Source of the DNA: JADJPO01 sp963724535
GTDB taxonomy: Bacteria > Actinomycetota > Actinomycetes > Actinomycetales > Kineosporiaceae
Direction of reading: 5' to 3'
Length of the DNA stretch: 64,000 nt
Assembly (NCBI GenBank): GCA_963724535.1
Contig: CAVRVD010000023.1
Location: forward strand, 62,001-126,000
Part shown: in pieces, positions 25,619 through 33,528 of the stretch
Layout of the letters: the number at the start of each line of letters is the position of its first letter
How positions within the stretch are numbered: position 1 is the first letter of the stretch
Translations under genes and position numbers: made by a program
The notes under the pieces: generated by a model
Told to the model about the DNA's origin: nothing
What the model saw: only the letters and a program-made list of their open reading frames with translations
Databases searched by the model: none

Positions 25619-28426
25619 GTGGCACGCAGAGCCGTCGACCCCGCGGCCGCGGCGTCCTGGCCTCAGGCACCCGATGCCTGCGGGCCCTCGCAGTCCGACC
25701 GCTCCGGGCTGACCACGGCGCAGGCTGACGAGCGGCTCGCCACGGACGGCCCCAATGCGCTGCCCGCCCCGGCCCACCGCCCGGCCTGGCTGCGTCTGGC
25801 CCGCCAGCTGACCGGGGTCTTCGCCATCCTGCTGTGGGCGGCAGCCGGCCTGTCCTGGCTCGCCGGCCTCGTCGAGCTGACCGTGGCGATCAGCGTCGTC
25901 GTGGTGGTCAACGGGGCCTTCGCCTTCGCGCAGGAGAGCCGGGCCGATCACGCCGCCGAGCGGCTTCGGTCGCTACTACCCACCCGAGTCACCGTTCGGC
26001 GGGACCAGCTGCTGAGCGAGGTCGACGCCACGCAGGTGGTCACCGGCGACGTGCTGGTCCTTGAGGCCGGAGACCGGATCCCCGCAGACGTCCGGATCCT
26101 GCACGCCGCCGGACTGCTGGTCGACACCTCCACGCTCACCGGCGAGAGCGAGCCGATCTCGCCGGAGGAGGACGACACGGCGTTCGCCGGCACCTTCCTG
26201 GTCGAGGGCACCGCGGAGGCCATGGTGACGGCGACCGGGGGGCGGACCCGCCTGGCCGGCATCGCGCGCGCCACCAGCCTCGCCGGGTCCCACGACACCC
26301 CGCTGACCCGCGAGCTCCACCGGACCGTGCGCGGCATCGGCGCCATCGCGATCACCTGCGGGGCGGCCTTCTTCGCGCTCACCCTCGCCATCGGACGCCC
26401 TGTCGAGGAGGGCTTCATCCTCGCGATCGGCGTCACCGTCGCTCTGGTGCCCGAGGCGCTGCTGCCCACGGTGACCCTGGCCCTGGCCTGGGGGGCCGAG
26501 CAGATGTCCCATCGCCGCGTCCTCGTCCGTTCGCTGGACGCCGTGGAGACGCTGGGGTCGACCACCTTCGTCTGCACCGACAAGACCGGGACCCTCACCC
26601 GCAACGAGATGACGGTCGTCGAGGCCTGGACGCCCCAGGGAACGGCCCGGCTCACCACCACGGGCTATGACCCCGACGACCTGGCGGGGCTGACGATCAG
26701 CACCGGACCCGATGGATCTGGACCCGATGCACCCGGACCCGATGGACCCGGACCCGATGGCGCCCGCAACGCCCTGCGCGACCTGGCTCGGTCCGGGGCC
26801 CGCTGCTCACGCGGGTACGTGGAGCGGGACCCGCCGGAGGCGGGGGGCCGCTGGCGCGCGCACGGCGACCCCATGGAGGCGGCCATCGACGTGTTCGCCC
26901 GCCGGCTCGGGGTGGACACCGCCGGGCCACGGGCCCGCGGGCACATCGACCTCACCTTCGCCTTCGACCCGCGCCGCCGCCGGATGTCGGTCGTCGCGGA
27001 GGGCGGGGTGCTCGTCAAGGGCGCCGCGGACGTCATCCTCCCGTTGTGCGCCGGCGCGGGGGACTCACCCGGGGGGCGCGAGTCGGCCGAAGCAGCCGTC
27101 CAGGACCTCACCTCGCGCGGGCTGCGGGTGATCGCCGTGGCCAGCAGGCCGGTGGGCGAGACCACCCCGACGTCCGCCGCCGAGGCGGAGCAGGACCTGG
27201 CCCTGCTGGGTCTGATCGGGCTGCACGACCCGCCGCGGACAGACGTGGCGGCCTCGCTCTCCGCCTGCCGCGCGGCGGGAGTCGGCATCGCCATGATCAC
27301 CGGGGACCATCCGGTGACGGCAGCCGCGATCGCCACCGACGTGGGCCTGCGGCGCCCGGAGGACCCGGTGCTGACCGGCGCGCAGCTCCCGGACGACGAT
27401 GCCGCCCTCGGCCGGCTGCTCGACCACGACGGCATCGTGGTCGCCCGGGTCTCCCCCGAGGACAAGCTGCGGATCGCGAAGGCGTTGCGGGCTCGCGGCC
27501 ACGTGGTGGCGATGACCGGGGACGGCGTGAACGACGGACCGGCCCTGCGCGAGGCGGACATCGGCGTCGCCATGGGCGCCTCCGGGACCGACGTCGCCCG
27601 GGAGGCCAGCGACCTGGTGCTGCTGGACGATGACTTCTCCACGATCGTGGCCGGCATCGAGCTGGGCCGGGCCACCTACGTCAACGTGCGACGCTTCCTC
27701 ACCTACCACCTGAGCGACAATGTGGCCGAGCTCGCCCCCTTCCTGGCCTGGGGGCTGTCCGGCGGAAGCTTCCCACTGGCCCTGGGGGTGCTGCAGATCC
27801 TCGCCCTCGATATCGGGACCGACACTCTGGCCGCCGTCGCTCTCGGCGCCGAGCCTCCTGCCCAGGACGTGCTCAAACGGCCACCAGTCACCGGCCGGCT
27901 GCTCGACCGCTCGGTGATCCGGCGTGCCTTCGGTCTGCTCGGGCCGACCGAGGCGGCCATGGGCCTGGCCGCGTTCGTGGTCTCTCTTCTCGCCGCCGGA
28001 TGGCGTCCCGGGGATGCCTTCCCCATCGGGACCGTGCTCGCCGCCGCGTCCGGCGCCACCTTCATGACCGTCGTCCTGGCCCAGGCCGCGAACGCCTTCG
28101 CCTGCCGCAGCGCGAGGCGGACCCCCTGGGCGCTGGGATGGCTCGGCAACCGCCTGCTGCCACCGGCGGTGGCTGCCGGGACGGCGTTCTCACTGCTCGT
28201 GCTGCTCGTCCCGCCGATCGCCCAGGCCCTCGGCCATCGCACCCCCTCGGCCGCAGGCTGGCTCGTCGCGGTTCTGGCAATGGCAGCCGTGCTCGGCGTC
28301 GACGCGCTGGACAAGACCGTGCGGGTCCGACGAGCGCGGGGCAGCGGCACCAGGGGCGCGGCGGAGCGGTCGCCGCGGGTGGGGAACCCGACGTCCGGGC
28401 AGCAGCCCTCGCCCTCCGACCGGTGA
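25619..28426 (+). CDS. Cation-translocating P-type ATPase (P2-like)
   Basis: A 935-residue ATP-driven cation pump. It has a short N-terminal cation-ATPase domain, the actuator motif DTSTLTGESEPIS, membrane helix 4 motif VALVPEALLPTVTLALA (PEAL in place of PEGL), the phosphorylation site CTDKTGTLTRNEM near residue 321, KGAADVILPL in the N domain, and MTGDGVNDGPALREADIGVAMG at the hinge. About ten membrane spans are visible, six of them C-terminal. The transported ion cannot be assigned. The N domain carries four tandem GPDGx pentapeptides encoded by a 15-base repeat. GTG 25619 is the first in-frame start compatible with the family. Confidence 0.92.
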   Translation: MARRAVDPAAAASWPQAPDACGPSQSDRSGLTTAQADERLATDGPNALPAPAHRPAWLRLARQLTGVFAILLWAAAGLSWLAGLVELTVAISVVVVVNGAFAFAQESRADHAAERLRSLLPTRVTVRRDQLLSEVDATQVVTGDVLVLEAGDRIPADVRILHAAGLLVDTSTLTGESEPISPEEDDTAFAGTFLVEGTAEAMVTATGGRTRLAGIARATSLAGSHDTPLTRELHRTVRGIGAIAITCGAAFFALTLAIGRPVEEGFILAIGVTVALVPEALLPTVTLALAWGAEQMSHRRVLVRSLDAVETLGSTTFVCTDKTGTLTRNEMTVVEAWTPQGTARLTTTGYDPDDLAGLTISTGPDGSGPDAPGPDGPGPDGARNALRDLARSGARCSRGYVERDPPEAGGRWRAHGDPMEAAIDVFARRLGVDTAGPRARGHIDLTFAFDPRRRRMSVVAEGGVLVKGAADVILPLCAGAGDSPGGRESAEAAVQDLTSRGLRVIAVASRPVGETTPTSAAEAEQDLALLGLIGLHDPPRTDVAASLSACRAAGVGIAMITGDHPVTAAAIATDVGLRRPEDPVLTGAQLPDDDAALGRLLDHDGIVVARVSPEDKLRIAKALRARGHVVAMTGDGVNDGPALREADIGVAMGASGTDVAREASDLVLLDDDFSTIVAGIELGRATYVNVRRFLTYHLSDNVAELAPFLAWGLSGGSFPLALGVLQILALDIGTDTLAAVALGAEPPAQDVLKRPPVTGRLLDRSVIRRAFGLLGPTEAAMGLAAFVVSLLAAGWRPGDAFPIGTVLAAASGATFMTVVLAQAANAFACRSARRTPWALGWLGNRLLPPAVAAGTAFSLLVLLVPPIAQALGHRTPSAAGWLVAVLAMAAVLGVDALDKTVRVRRARGSGTRGAAERSPRVGNPTSGQQPSPSDR
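26705..26764 (+). repeat. Four tandem 15-bp repeats in the P-type ATPase gene
   Basis: Four units of 15 bases, each beginning GGACCCGATG, encode GPDGS-GPDAP-GPDGP-GPDGA at about residues 363-382. They form a Pro/Gly/Asp loop inserted in the nucleotide-binding domain. The repeat unit preserves the frame if copies are gained or lost. Confidence 0.95.
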
Positions 28427-28443
28427 TCCAGCACCCTAGACAC

Positions 28444-29493
28444 GTGCGGTGGGTCCTCCACGTCGACCTCGACCAGTTCCTCGCGGCCGTCGAGGTGCTG
28501 CGCCGTCCCGAGCTGGCCGGCCGGCCGGTGATCGTCGGGGGCCACGGCGATCCGACCGAGCGGGCCGTGGTGTCCACCGCCTCCTACGAGGCCCGGGCGT
28601 TCGGCGTCCGGTCCGGGATGCCGCTGCGGCTCGCCATCCGCAAGTGCCCGGACGCCGTGCTGCTGCCGGTGGACGCACCCCACTACCGGGGCGTCTCGGA
28701 CCAGGTGATGGCCACCCTGCGCGCCCTGCCCGCAGCCACGGTCGAGGTACTCGGCTGGGACGAGGCATTCGTGGGCGTCGAGCTGCAGGACGGCGCCACC
28801 CCCGAGGACTATGCCCGGTCCCTGCAGCGACGGGTGCTGGTTGCCACCGGACTGCACTGCTCGGTCGGCATCGGCGACACCACCACCCGAGCGAAGATCG
28901 CCACGGGGTTCGGCAAGCCCCAGGGTGTCTTCCGGCTGACCGGCGGCAACTGGTTCGCGGTGATGGGCGAGCGGCGCACCGACGCCCTGTGGGGCGTCGG
29001 AGGGCGGATCCGGGACCGGCTAGCCCGGCTCGACATCACCACCGTCGCCGAGCTGGCGCACGCGGACACCGACGTGCTGGTCGCCGAGCTCGGCCCGACG
29101 ATGGGCCCCTACTACCGGGGACTCGGCCGTGGCATCGGGCGCTCCTACGCCGACGACACCCCGTGGGTCCCTCGGGCGCACGGGCGGGAGAGCACCTTCC
29201 AACGCAACCTGGTCACGCAGGACGAGATCGCGGCCGCCGTCCGGTCCCTGGCCGACCAGGTCGCCGTGGACATCGCCGCCGAGGGCCGCGCCTGCGTCCG
29301 GGTGCACCTCAAGGTGCGGTTCGCGCCGTTCTTCACCGTGAACCGCTCCCGCAAGCTCCCCGAACCGACGTCGGACCCCGCCGTGATCGCCGGCATCGCT
29401 CTCGACCTGCTGGGCGCGCTGGACGACGACCGCCCGATCCGGTTGCTCGGCGTCCGCGCCGAGATGACCCCACCCCGAATGGGCGCAACGTGA
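28444..29493 (+). CDS. dinB: Y-family DNA polymerase IV, DinB2-like
   Basis: A 349-residue translesion polymerase. The start VRWVLHVDLDQFLAAVE gives the first catalytic Asp of the HVD motif; VSTASYEARAFGVRSGMPL follows, and the second motif is VLGWDEAFVGVE, where S-x-DE of classic Pol IV is replaced by G-W-DE. The thumb, little-finger and beta-sheet regions are present; a C-terminal clamp motif is not obvious. The steric-gate position after DQF is Leu, as in mycobacterial DinB2, rather than Phe. GTG 28444 begins conservation; another GTG at 28423 overlaps the ATPase stop and would couple the genes. Confidence 0.88.
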   Translation: MRWVLHVDLDQFLAAVEVLRRPELAGRPVIVGGHGDPTERAVVSTASYEARAFGVRSGMPLRLAIRKCPDAVLLPVDAPHYRGVSDQVMATLRALPAATVEVLGWDEAFVGVELQDGATPEDYARSLQRRVLVATGLHCSVGIGDTTTRAKIATGFGKPQGVFRLTGGNWFAVMGERRTDALWGVGGRIRDRLARLDITTVAELAHADTDVLVAELGPTMGPYYRGLGRGIGRSYADDTPWVPRAHGRESTFQRNLVTQDEIAAAVRSLADQVAVDIAAEGRACVRVHLKVRFAPFFTVNRSRKLPEPTSDPAVIAGIALDLLGALDDDRPIRLLGVRAEMTPPRMGAT

Positions 29494-29498
29494 CGCCA

Positions 29499-29515
29499 CG
29501 CCCGTCAGACGGGCG
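29499..29515 (+). terminator. Possible weak hairpin after dinB
   Basis: CGCCCGTC-A-GACGGGCG is an inverted repeat just after the dinB stop. It lies among imperfect repeats of GGGCGCAACGTNAC that surround the gene end. The loop is very tight, so termination is uncertain. Confidence 0.35.
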
Positions 29516-29587
29516 CAACGTCACACAGCGCCCGCCCAGGGTGAGCGTGCTGTCACACAACGTCCCAGGCGGCCGGTCACCCGTTGG

Positions 29588-30166
29588 TCACCCGGGGCCC
29601 GGCTCGGCCCAGTCCCGGACCACGAGGGCGGTGGCGATCGCGGCGACTCCCTCGCCCCGACCGGTCAGCCCGAGCCCGTCGGTGGTGGTCGCCGAGACCG
29701 TCACCGGCGCCCCGCAGGGCGTCGACAGGGCCTGCTCGGCCTCGGCCCGCCGCGAGCCGATCCGAGGCCGCACGCCGATCACCTGCACCGCGACGTTGCC
29801 GATCCGGAAGCCCGCCGCCCGCGCGCGCCGGGCGGTCTCGGCCAGCAGCGCCGTCCCCGAGGCCCCGGACCACTCCGGCCGGGAGGTGCCGAAGTTCGAG
29901 CCCAGGTCGCCCAGACCGCAGGCGGACAGGATGGCATCGCAGCACGCATGGGCCGCGACGTCCGCGTCGGAGTGACCCTCCAGACCCACCTCGCCCGGCC
30001 AGTCCAGTCCGGCCATGCGCATCGGGCGGGGCGCCCCGGCGCCCGACGACGGCACGGCGAATCGGTGCACGTCCACTCCGATCCCGGTCCGTGGCAGGGG
30101 GTGGGACACCGGGGCATGAGGAGTCGGGTCGGACGGCGGTGCGGTCACAGCGGTCACAGCGGTCAC
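29588..30166 (-). CDS. ispF: 2-C-methyl-D-erythritol 2,4-cyclodiphosphate synthase
   Basis: IspF catalyses the cyclisation step of the MEP isoprenoid pathway, releasing CMP. The protein shows the metal ligands in GIGVDVHRF (Asp and His), GLEGHSDADVAAHACCDAI, the SNFGTSRPEW loop (family Asp-Pro/Phe region) and TTTDGLGLTGRGEGVAAIA. The conserved body is about 160 residues. The start is uncertain: GTG codons at 30166, 30157 and 30148 lie in a 9-base repeat, and GTG at 30109 is closer to the conserved body. The -10 of the divergent ispD is only three bases from 30166, which argues for a start further in. Confidence 0.92.
   Translation of the reverse strand: MTAVTAVTAPPSDPTPHAPVSHPLPRTGIGVDVHRFAVPSSGAGAPRPMRMAGLDWPGEVGLEGHSDADVAAHACCDAILSACGLGDLGSNFGTSRPEWSGASGTALLAETARRARAAGFRIGNVAVQVIGVRPRIGSRRAEAEQALSTPCGAPVTVSATTTDGLGLTGRGEGVAAIATALVVRDWAEPGPG
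30141..30166. repeat. 9-bp tandem repeat at the ispF/ispD divergent start
   Basis: GCGGTCACA occurs twice, followed by GCGGTCAC. On the minus strand each unit supplies an in-frame GTG that could start ispF. Confidence 0.9.
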
Positions 30167-30168
30167 CG

Positions 30169-30174
30169 TACGGT
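30169..30174 (+). promoter_or_regulatory. -10 hexamer for a leaderless ispD transcript
   Basis: TACGGT is followed by six bases and the ispD GTG at 30181. Confidence 0.6.
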
Positions 30175-30180
30175 AGGCGG

Positions 30181-30930
30181 GTGCGCGCCGCCGTGATGAT
30201 CCTGGCCGGCGGCAGCGGGACCCGCGCCGCCGCTCATCTGGACGGAACCCCGGTCAACAAGGTCTATCTGCCGCTGGCCGGCCGTCCGGTCCTGGCCTGG
30301 TCGGTTGAGGACGCCGACCAGGCCGACGGCGTGACCCGGCTCGTGCTCGTCGTCCGGGCCGAGGACGAACCGCTGGTTCGGACGATGCTCGCCGACCACC
30401 CACCAGCCCACCCCGTCGCCGTCGTCGTGGGTGGGGCAAGCCGGCACGAGTCCGAGGCAGCCGGACTGGCACACCTGGAGCCTGCGGTGCGGGCCGGGGA
30501 GATCGACGTGGTGGCGGTGCACGACGGGGCCCGACCACTGGCCGGCCGAACGCTGTTCGAGCAGGTGATCGCCGTTGCCGGCACGCACGGTGGCGCGCTG
30601 CCGGGGGTGGCGGCCGGCGCCCTGGTCACCCGAGACGGCCTACCGACCCCCGACCAGACCGCCCCCGGCACGAGGATCGTCCGGGTGCAGACCCCGCAGG
30701 CCTTCACCGCCACCGCGCTGCTGGAGGCCTACGCGTGCGCCGACCGGCGAGGTTTCCGGGGCACCGACACCGCCGCCTGCCTCCAGGCCTTCTCCGATGT
30801 CGACGTCCGCGTCGTGCCGGGATCCGTCGACAACCTGAAGATCACCTATCCGGCCGACGTGACCCGCGCCGAGGCCGTGCTGGCCCGACGCGCCGATCCG
30901 ACGACCGCCACAGAGCCACCGTCCGACTAG
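30181..30930 (+). CDS. ispD: 2-C-methyl-D-erythritol 4-phosphate cytidylyltransferase
   Basis: IspD couples CTP to MEP in isoprenoid synthesis. This 249-residue copy keeps the full active site: the CTP loop MILAGGSGTRAA, the lysine of VNKVYLPLAGRPVL, VHDGARPL, IVRVQTPQAF and the C-terminal NLKITYPADV lysine. The GTG at 30181 has TACGGT six bases upstream (leaderless). It lies on the plus strand, opposite to the rest of the carD-ispF-cysS block, divergent from ispF and overlapping by four bases the stop of a degenerate IspD relative on the minus strand. In most actinobacteria ispD and ispF are co-directional, so this orientation is unusual. Confidence 0.93.
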   Translation: MRAAVMILAGGSGTRAAAHLDGTPVNKVYLPLAGRPVLAWSVEDADQADGVTRLVLVVRAEDEPLVRTMLADHPPAHPVAVVVGGASRHESEAAGLAHLEPAVRAGEIDVVAVHDGARPLAGRTLFEQVIAVAGTHGGALPGVAAGALVTRDGLPTPDQTAPGTRIVRVQTPQAFTATALLEAYACADRRGFRGTDTAACLQAFSDVDVRVVPGSVDNLKITYPADVTRAEAVLARRADPTTATEPPSD

Positions 30931-31457
30931 GCGACCGTCACCCCGGCGGGGGCGGGCTGTGGGACCACCCGATGCACCCCGACGGTGCGGTCCAGGATCT
31001 CTGTCGCGACTGCCATGTCCCGTCCGGCCTCCGAGGACACCGCCACGGCGGCGGCCAGCGCCGCGTGGGTGACCACCAATGGGCCGGTTAGCGAGAGGAA
31101 GTCCTCCCGGTCGAGGGTGGCCAACACCCGCCCTTGGTCGTCAACGTGTTTGAGCGTGTCCGTCACGGTGGCACAGCCGATCGCCGCCACGCACTCGCCA
31201 TCGTCGTGCCACTGCTCCAGCACCGCACGGACGGCGCCCGGGCCGGCCAACGGGTGCACCGGATCGTGCAGCACGACCAGGTCGCAGCGCTGCTCCAGCA
31301 GCTCGGCCAGCCGCCCGGCCCGGGTCACCACCTCGATGGGGATCGACCCGAGCGCCTGGCGCAGGACGGCGGCGGCCGCCTCGCTCGCCCCGATACCGGC
31401 AGGGGTGCGGTTCTCGACCCCTTCGACGTCCAGCACGACGGCCAGCAACGCGCTCAT
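30927..31457 (-). CDS. Degenerate IspD-like protein, probably not a cytidylyltransferase
   Basis: A 176-residue protein that aligns by eye with the second half of IspD but lacks its active site. VVLHDPVHPLAGPGAVRAVLEQ corresponds to VHDGARPL, and VTDTLKHVDDQGRVLATLDREDFLSLTGP to the VTDTVK...QTPQ stretch. The N-terminal GG-x-G-x-R loop, the CTP lysine, QTPQ and NLKIT are all missing. The frame is open with normal codon use, so it is likely expressed, perhaps as a regulator or scaffold. It occupies the minus-strand slot where ispD normally follows carD. It ends four bases inside the convergent functional ispD. Confidence 0.75.
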   Translation of the reverse strand: MSALLAVVLDVEGVENRTPAGIGASEAAAAVLRQALGSIPIEVVTRAGRLAELLEQRCDLVVLHDPVHPLAGPGAVRAVLEQWHDDGECVAAIGCATVTDTLKHVDDQGRVLATLDREDFLSLTGPLVVTHAALAAAVAVSSEAGRDMAVATEILDRTVGVHRVVPQPAPAGVTVA

Positions 31458-31516
31458 GGACAGCGACTATGCCCGAGCCGGGGTCGTGGTTTCGAATCCG
31501 CAGGCCGTCGGGAGTG

Positions 31517-32689
31517 TCAGCGGCGCCGGGCCCGCGCGGCGGCCCGGGCGATCTGCGTGGCGATCTCGGACCCGCTCGGCTCGCCGCGCGGGCGCGGAAC
31601 GGGCTCGGTCCCCTCCGGCCGGGCGAACACCAGCCGACCGTTGGCGGTGAGCAGCACGCTGATCACCACGACCTCCAGCTCGCAACCGACCTGGTCGCGG
31701 GACCGCTCGACGACGACCATGGTGCCGTCGTCCAGGTAGCCCACGGCCTGACCGGCCTCCTTGCCGGGTCGGGTCAGCAGCACTGTGACGTGGTCGCCGG
31801 CGACCACCGGCGGACGCAGGGCCAGGGCCAGGGCGTGCAGGTTGAGCACCTGGCAGCCGGCCACAGTGGCCACCCGCGCCAGGTTGGTGTCCAGGGTCAC
31901 CAGAGCCGCTTCGCGGCGCTGACAGATGTGCACCAGCTTGGCGTCCACCTCGGCGACCTCGGGAGCCTCGTCGGGCACGACCTCCAGGTCGATCCCGCGC
32001 TCCTTGCGCAGGGACTGCAGGGCGTCCAGACCGCGGCGGCCCTTGGCGCGGCGCTGGTCGTCGGCTGAGTCCGCGAAGGCCTGCAGCTCGCCCAGAACGG
32101 GCTCAGGCACCATGACCGCACCGTGCAGGAAACCGGCACGGACGATGTCGAGGAGGCGGCCGTCGATCGCCACGGACGTGTCTAGGACCATCGGCAGCGA
32201 CGACGCGGCGGGGCGCCCGAGGTGCAGCCGCCCGCTACCACCGAGCAGCGACAGGACACCGTCGCGCTGGGACAGCCCGACGCGGTAGCCCAGGCTGCCG
32301 ATGGTGACCACGACGAAGAGAAACAGGGGCGCGGTCAGCTGGAGCGAACCGATCAGCAGGATCGGCCAGGTCAGTGCCGCTGCACCGAGCACGCCGACGA
32401 CGGCGCTGGCGAGGCCGGCCAGCAGCTGCTCGGCGGACCTCCCGGCCAGCACGCTCTCGGTTCGGGTCACGGTGACCGAGGTCAACCGGGCGACGATGCC
32501 GCCGAGCACGTAGCCGGACGCCCCACCGAGCAGCACCCCCAAGGCGGAGGCATCGAAGACCCCGACGATGTGCTCATCCGAACCGAATCCGGTACCGACC
32601 TGATAGCCGACCGCGGCAAGGAACGCGACGACGCAGAACCGCAACATCTCGATGACGATGGACGGAAACCGAGACTCGCGCTGTGACAC
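31517..32689 (-). CDS. PIN/TRAM domain membrane protein (YacL-like)
   Basis: A 390-residue protein with four N-terminal membrane spans (about residues 12-140), a cytoplasmic PIN nuclease domain and a C-terminal TRAM RNA-binding domain. The PIN acidic residues are visible in MVLDTSVAIDGRL, VPEPVLGELQ, EVDAKLVHIC and TLDTNLARV. TRAM begins near VVAGDHVTVLLTRPG and contains VGYLDDGTMVVVE. Members are found beside carD in many actinobacteria and Firmicutes and are presumed ribonucleases; the substrate is not established. The ATG at 32689 is the only sensible start. It is probably co-transcribed with carD, 42 bases upstream. Confidence 0.9.
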   Translation of the reverse strand: MSQRESRFPSIVIEMLRFCVVAFLAAVGYQVGTGFGSDEHIVGVFDASALGVLLGGASGYVLGGIVARLTSVTVTRTESVLAGRSAEQLLAGLASAVVGVLGAAALTWPILLIGSLQLTAPLFLFVVVTIGSLGYRVGLSQRDGVLSLLGGSGRLHLGRPAASSLPMVLDTSVAIDGRLLDIVRAGFLHGAVMVPEPVLGELQAFADSADDQRRAKGRRGLDALQSLRKERGIDLEVVPDEAPEVAEVDAKLVHICQRREAALVTLDTNLARVATVAGCQVLNLHALALALRPPVVAGDHVTVLLTRPGKEAGQAVGYLDDGTMVVVERSRDQVGCELEVVVISVLLTANGRLVFARPEGTEPVPRPRGEPSGSEIATQIARAAARARRR

Positions 32690-32731
32690 GACCAGATCCT
32701 CCGAGCAGACCCGGCGGCCGCTGCGGACGGA

Positions 32732-33226
32732 CTAGGAGGCGAGAACCTCGTCGAGGATGGCCGCCGCCTTGTCCTCATTGGTCTGTTCGGCAAGTGCGAG
32801 CTCGGACACAAGGATCGTGCGGGCACGACTCAGCATCTGCTTCTCACCGGTGGACAGGCCACGGCCCTGGTCCCGACGGGTCAGGTCACGCACCACCTCG
32901 GCGACCTTGATCACGTCACCGGAGTGCAGCTTCTCCAGATTGGCCTTGTAGCGGCGCGACCAGTTGGTCGGCTCCTCGGCGTAGGAGGCCCGCAACACCT
33001 CGAACATCTTGTCCAGGCCCTCCTGCCCGACGACGTCGCGCAGTCCGACCATTTCGACGTTCAGGGCGGGTACCTCGATGGTGAGAGGACTCTGGGTCAC
33101 CTTCTCGGTGGGCCGGAGCACCAGATACTGACGCTCCTCCCCCATGATGGTCCGGACTTTTGTTTCTACGATTGTCGCCGCCCCGTGCTGCGGGTGAACG
33201 ACCGTCTCGCCGACCTCGAAAGCCAT
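32732..33226 (-). CDS. carD: CarD family RNA polymerase-binding transcription factor
   Basis: CarD binds RNA polymerase beta and stabilises open promoter complexes, chiefly at rRNA and housekeeping promoters. The 164-residue protein has the Tudor-like RNAP-interaction domain (FEVGETVVHPQHGAATIVE to about residue 55) and the basic helical DNA-binding domain, with the conserved Trp in EPTNWSRRYKANLEKL. Length matches mycobacterial CarD (162). The ATG at 33226 has AAAGGGG upstream, and TGCTACGAT 27 bases before the start looks like an extended -10. It heads the block carD-PIN/TRAM-IspD-like. Confidence 0.96.
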   Translation of the reverse strand: MAFEVGETVVHPQHGAATIVETKVRTIMGEERQYLVLRPTEKVTQSPLTIEVPALNVEMVGLRDVVGQEGLDKMFEVLRASYAEEPTNWSRRYKANLEKLHSGDVIKVAEVVRDLTRRDQGRGLSTGEKQMLSRARTILVSELALAEQTNEDKAAAILDEVLAS

Positions 33227-33528
33227 GTGGTGTTATCCCCTTTCCCGGGTCAATCGTAGCACGCGAACGGCGTAACCACACCGTCGGTCGGTCGCGTTTG
33301 CCCAGGTCAGGGGCTTGCTGGCCCGGGAACTGAGGCTTGACAAAGACCCGATCCACATGCTGCTCGGCCCGGGGCACCTCCCGTCCGCAGAGCCTGGAAC
33401 GGTCAGCGTTCACCGACCGGCGGCGGCCGGTCGGTGAACGACTGGCAGGTCACACGTTCAGCCCAGGCGGCACCGAGTAGGCTTCCGCCGGGTACCAGCA
33501 CGAGAGCTTCAGAGAGGACTGGGACGAC
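33227..33528. other. Divergent intergenic region carD / lipoprotein with an unexplained hairpin
   Basis: 302 bases. It holds the carD ribosome binding site and a -10 (TACGAT on the minus strand, 33253-33258), a 15-bp stem hairpin at 33407-33440 and a possible plus-strand -10 TAGGCT at 33478-33483 for the lipoprotein. No gene was found. Confidence 0.6.
33407..33440. repeat. 15-bp inverted repeat between two divergent promoters
   Basis: Arms 33407-33421 and 33426-33440 are perfectly complementary around a GGCG loop. Because both flanking genes start here rather than end, it cannot be a normal 3' terminator. It may insulate against upstream transcription or be an operator. Confidence 0.85.

Noticed and set aside
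30927..31457. Calling this a second functional ispD
   Set aside because: The CTP-binding loop, the catalytic lysine, QTPQ and the C-terminal lysine motif are all absent.
33407..33421. GTTCACCGACC as a third PHO box
   Set aside because: It is one arm of a perfect hairpin and lacks a second unit in 11-base phase.
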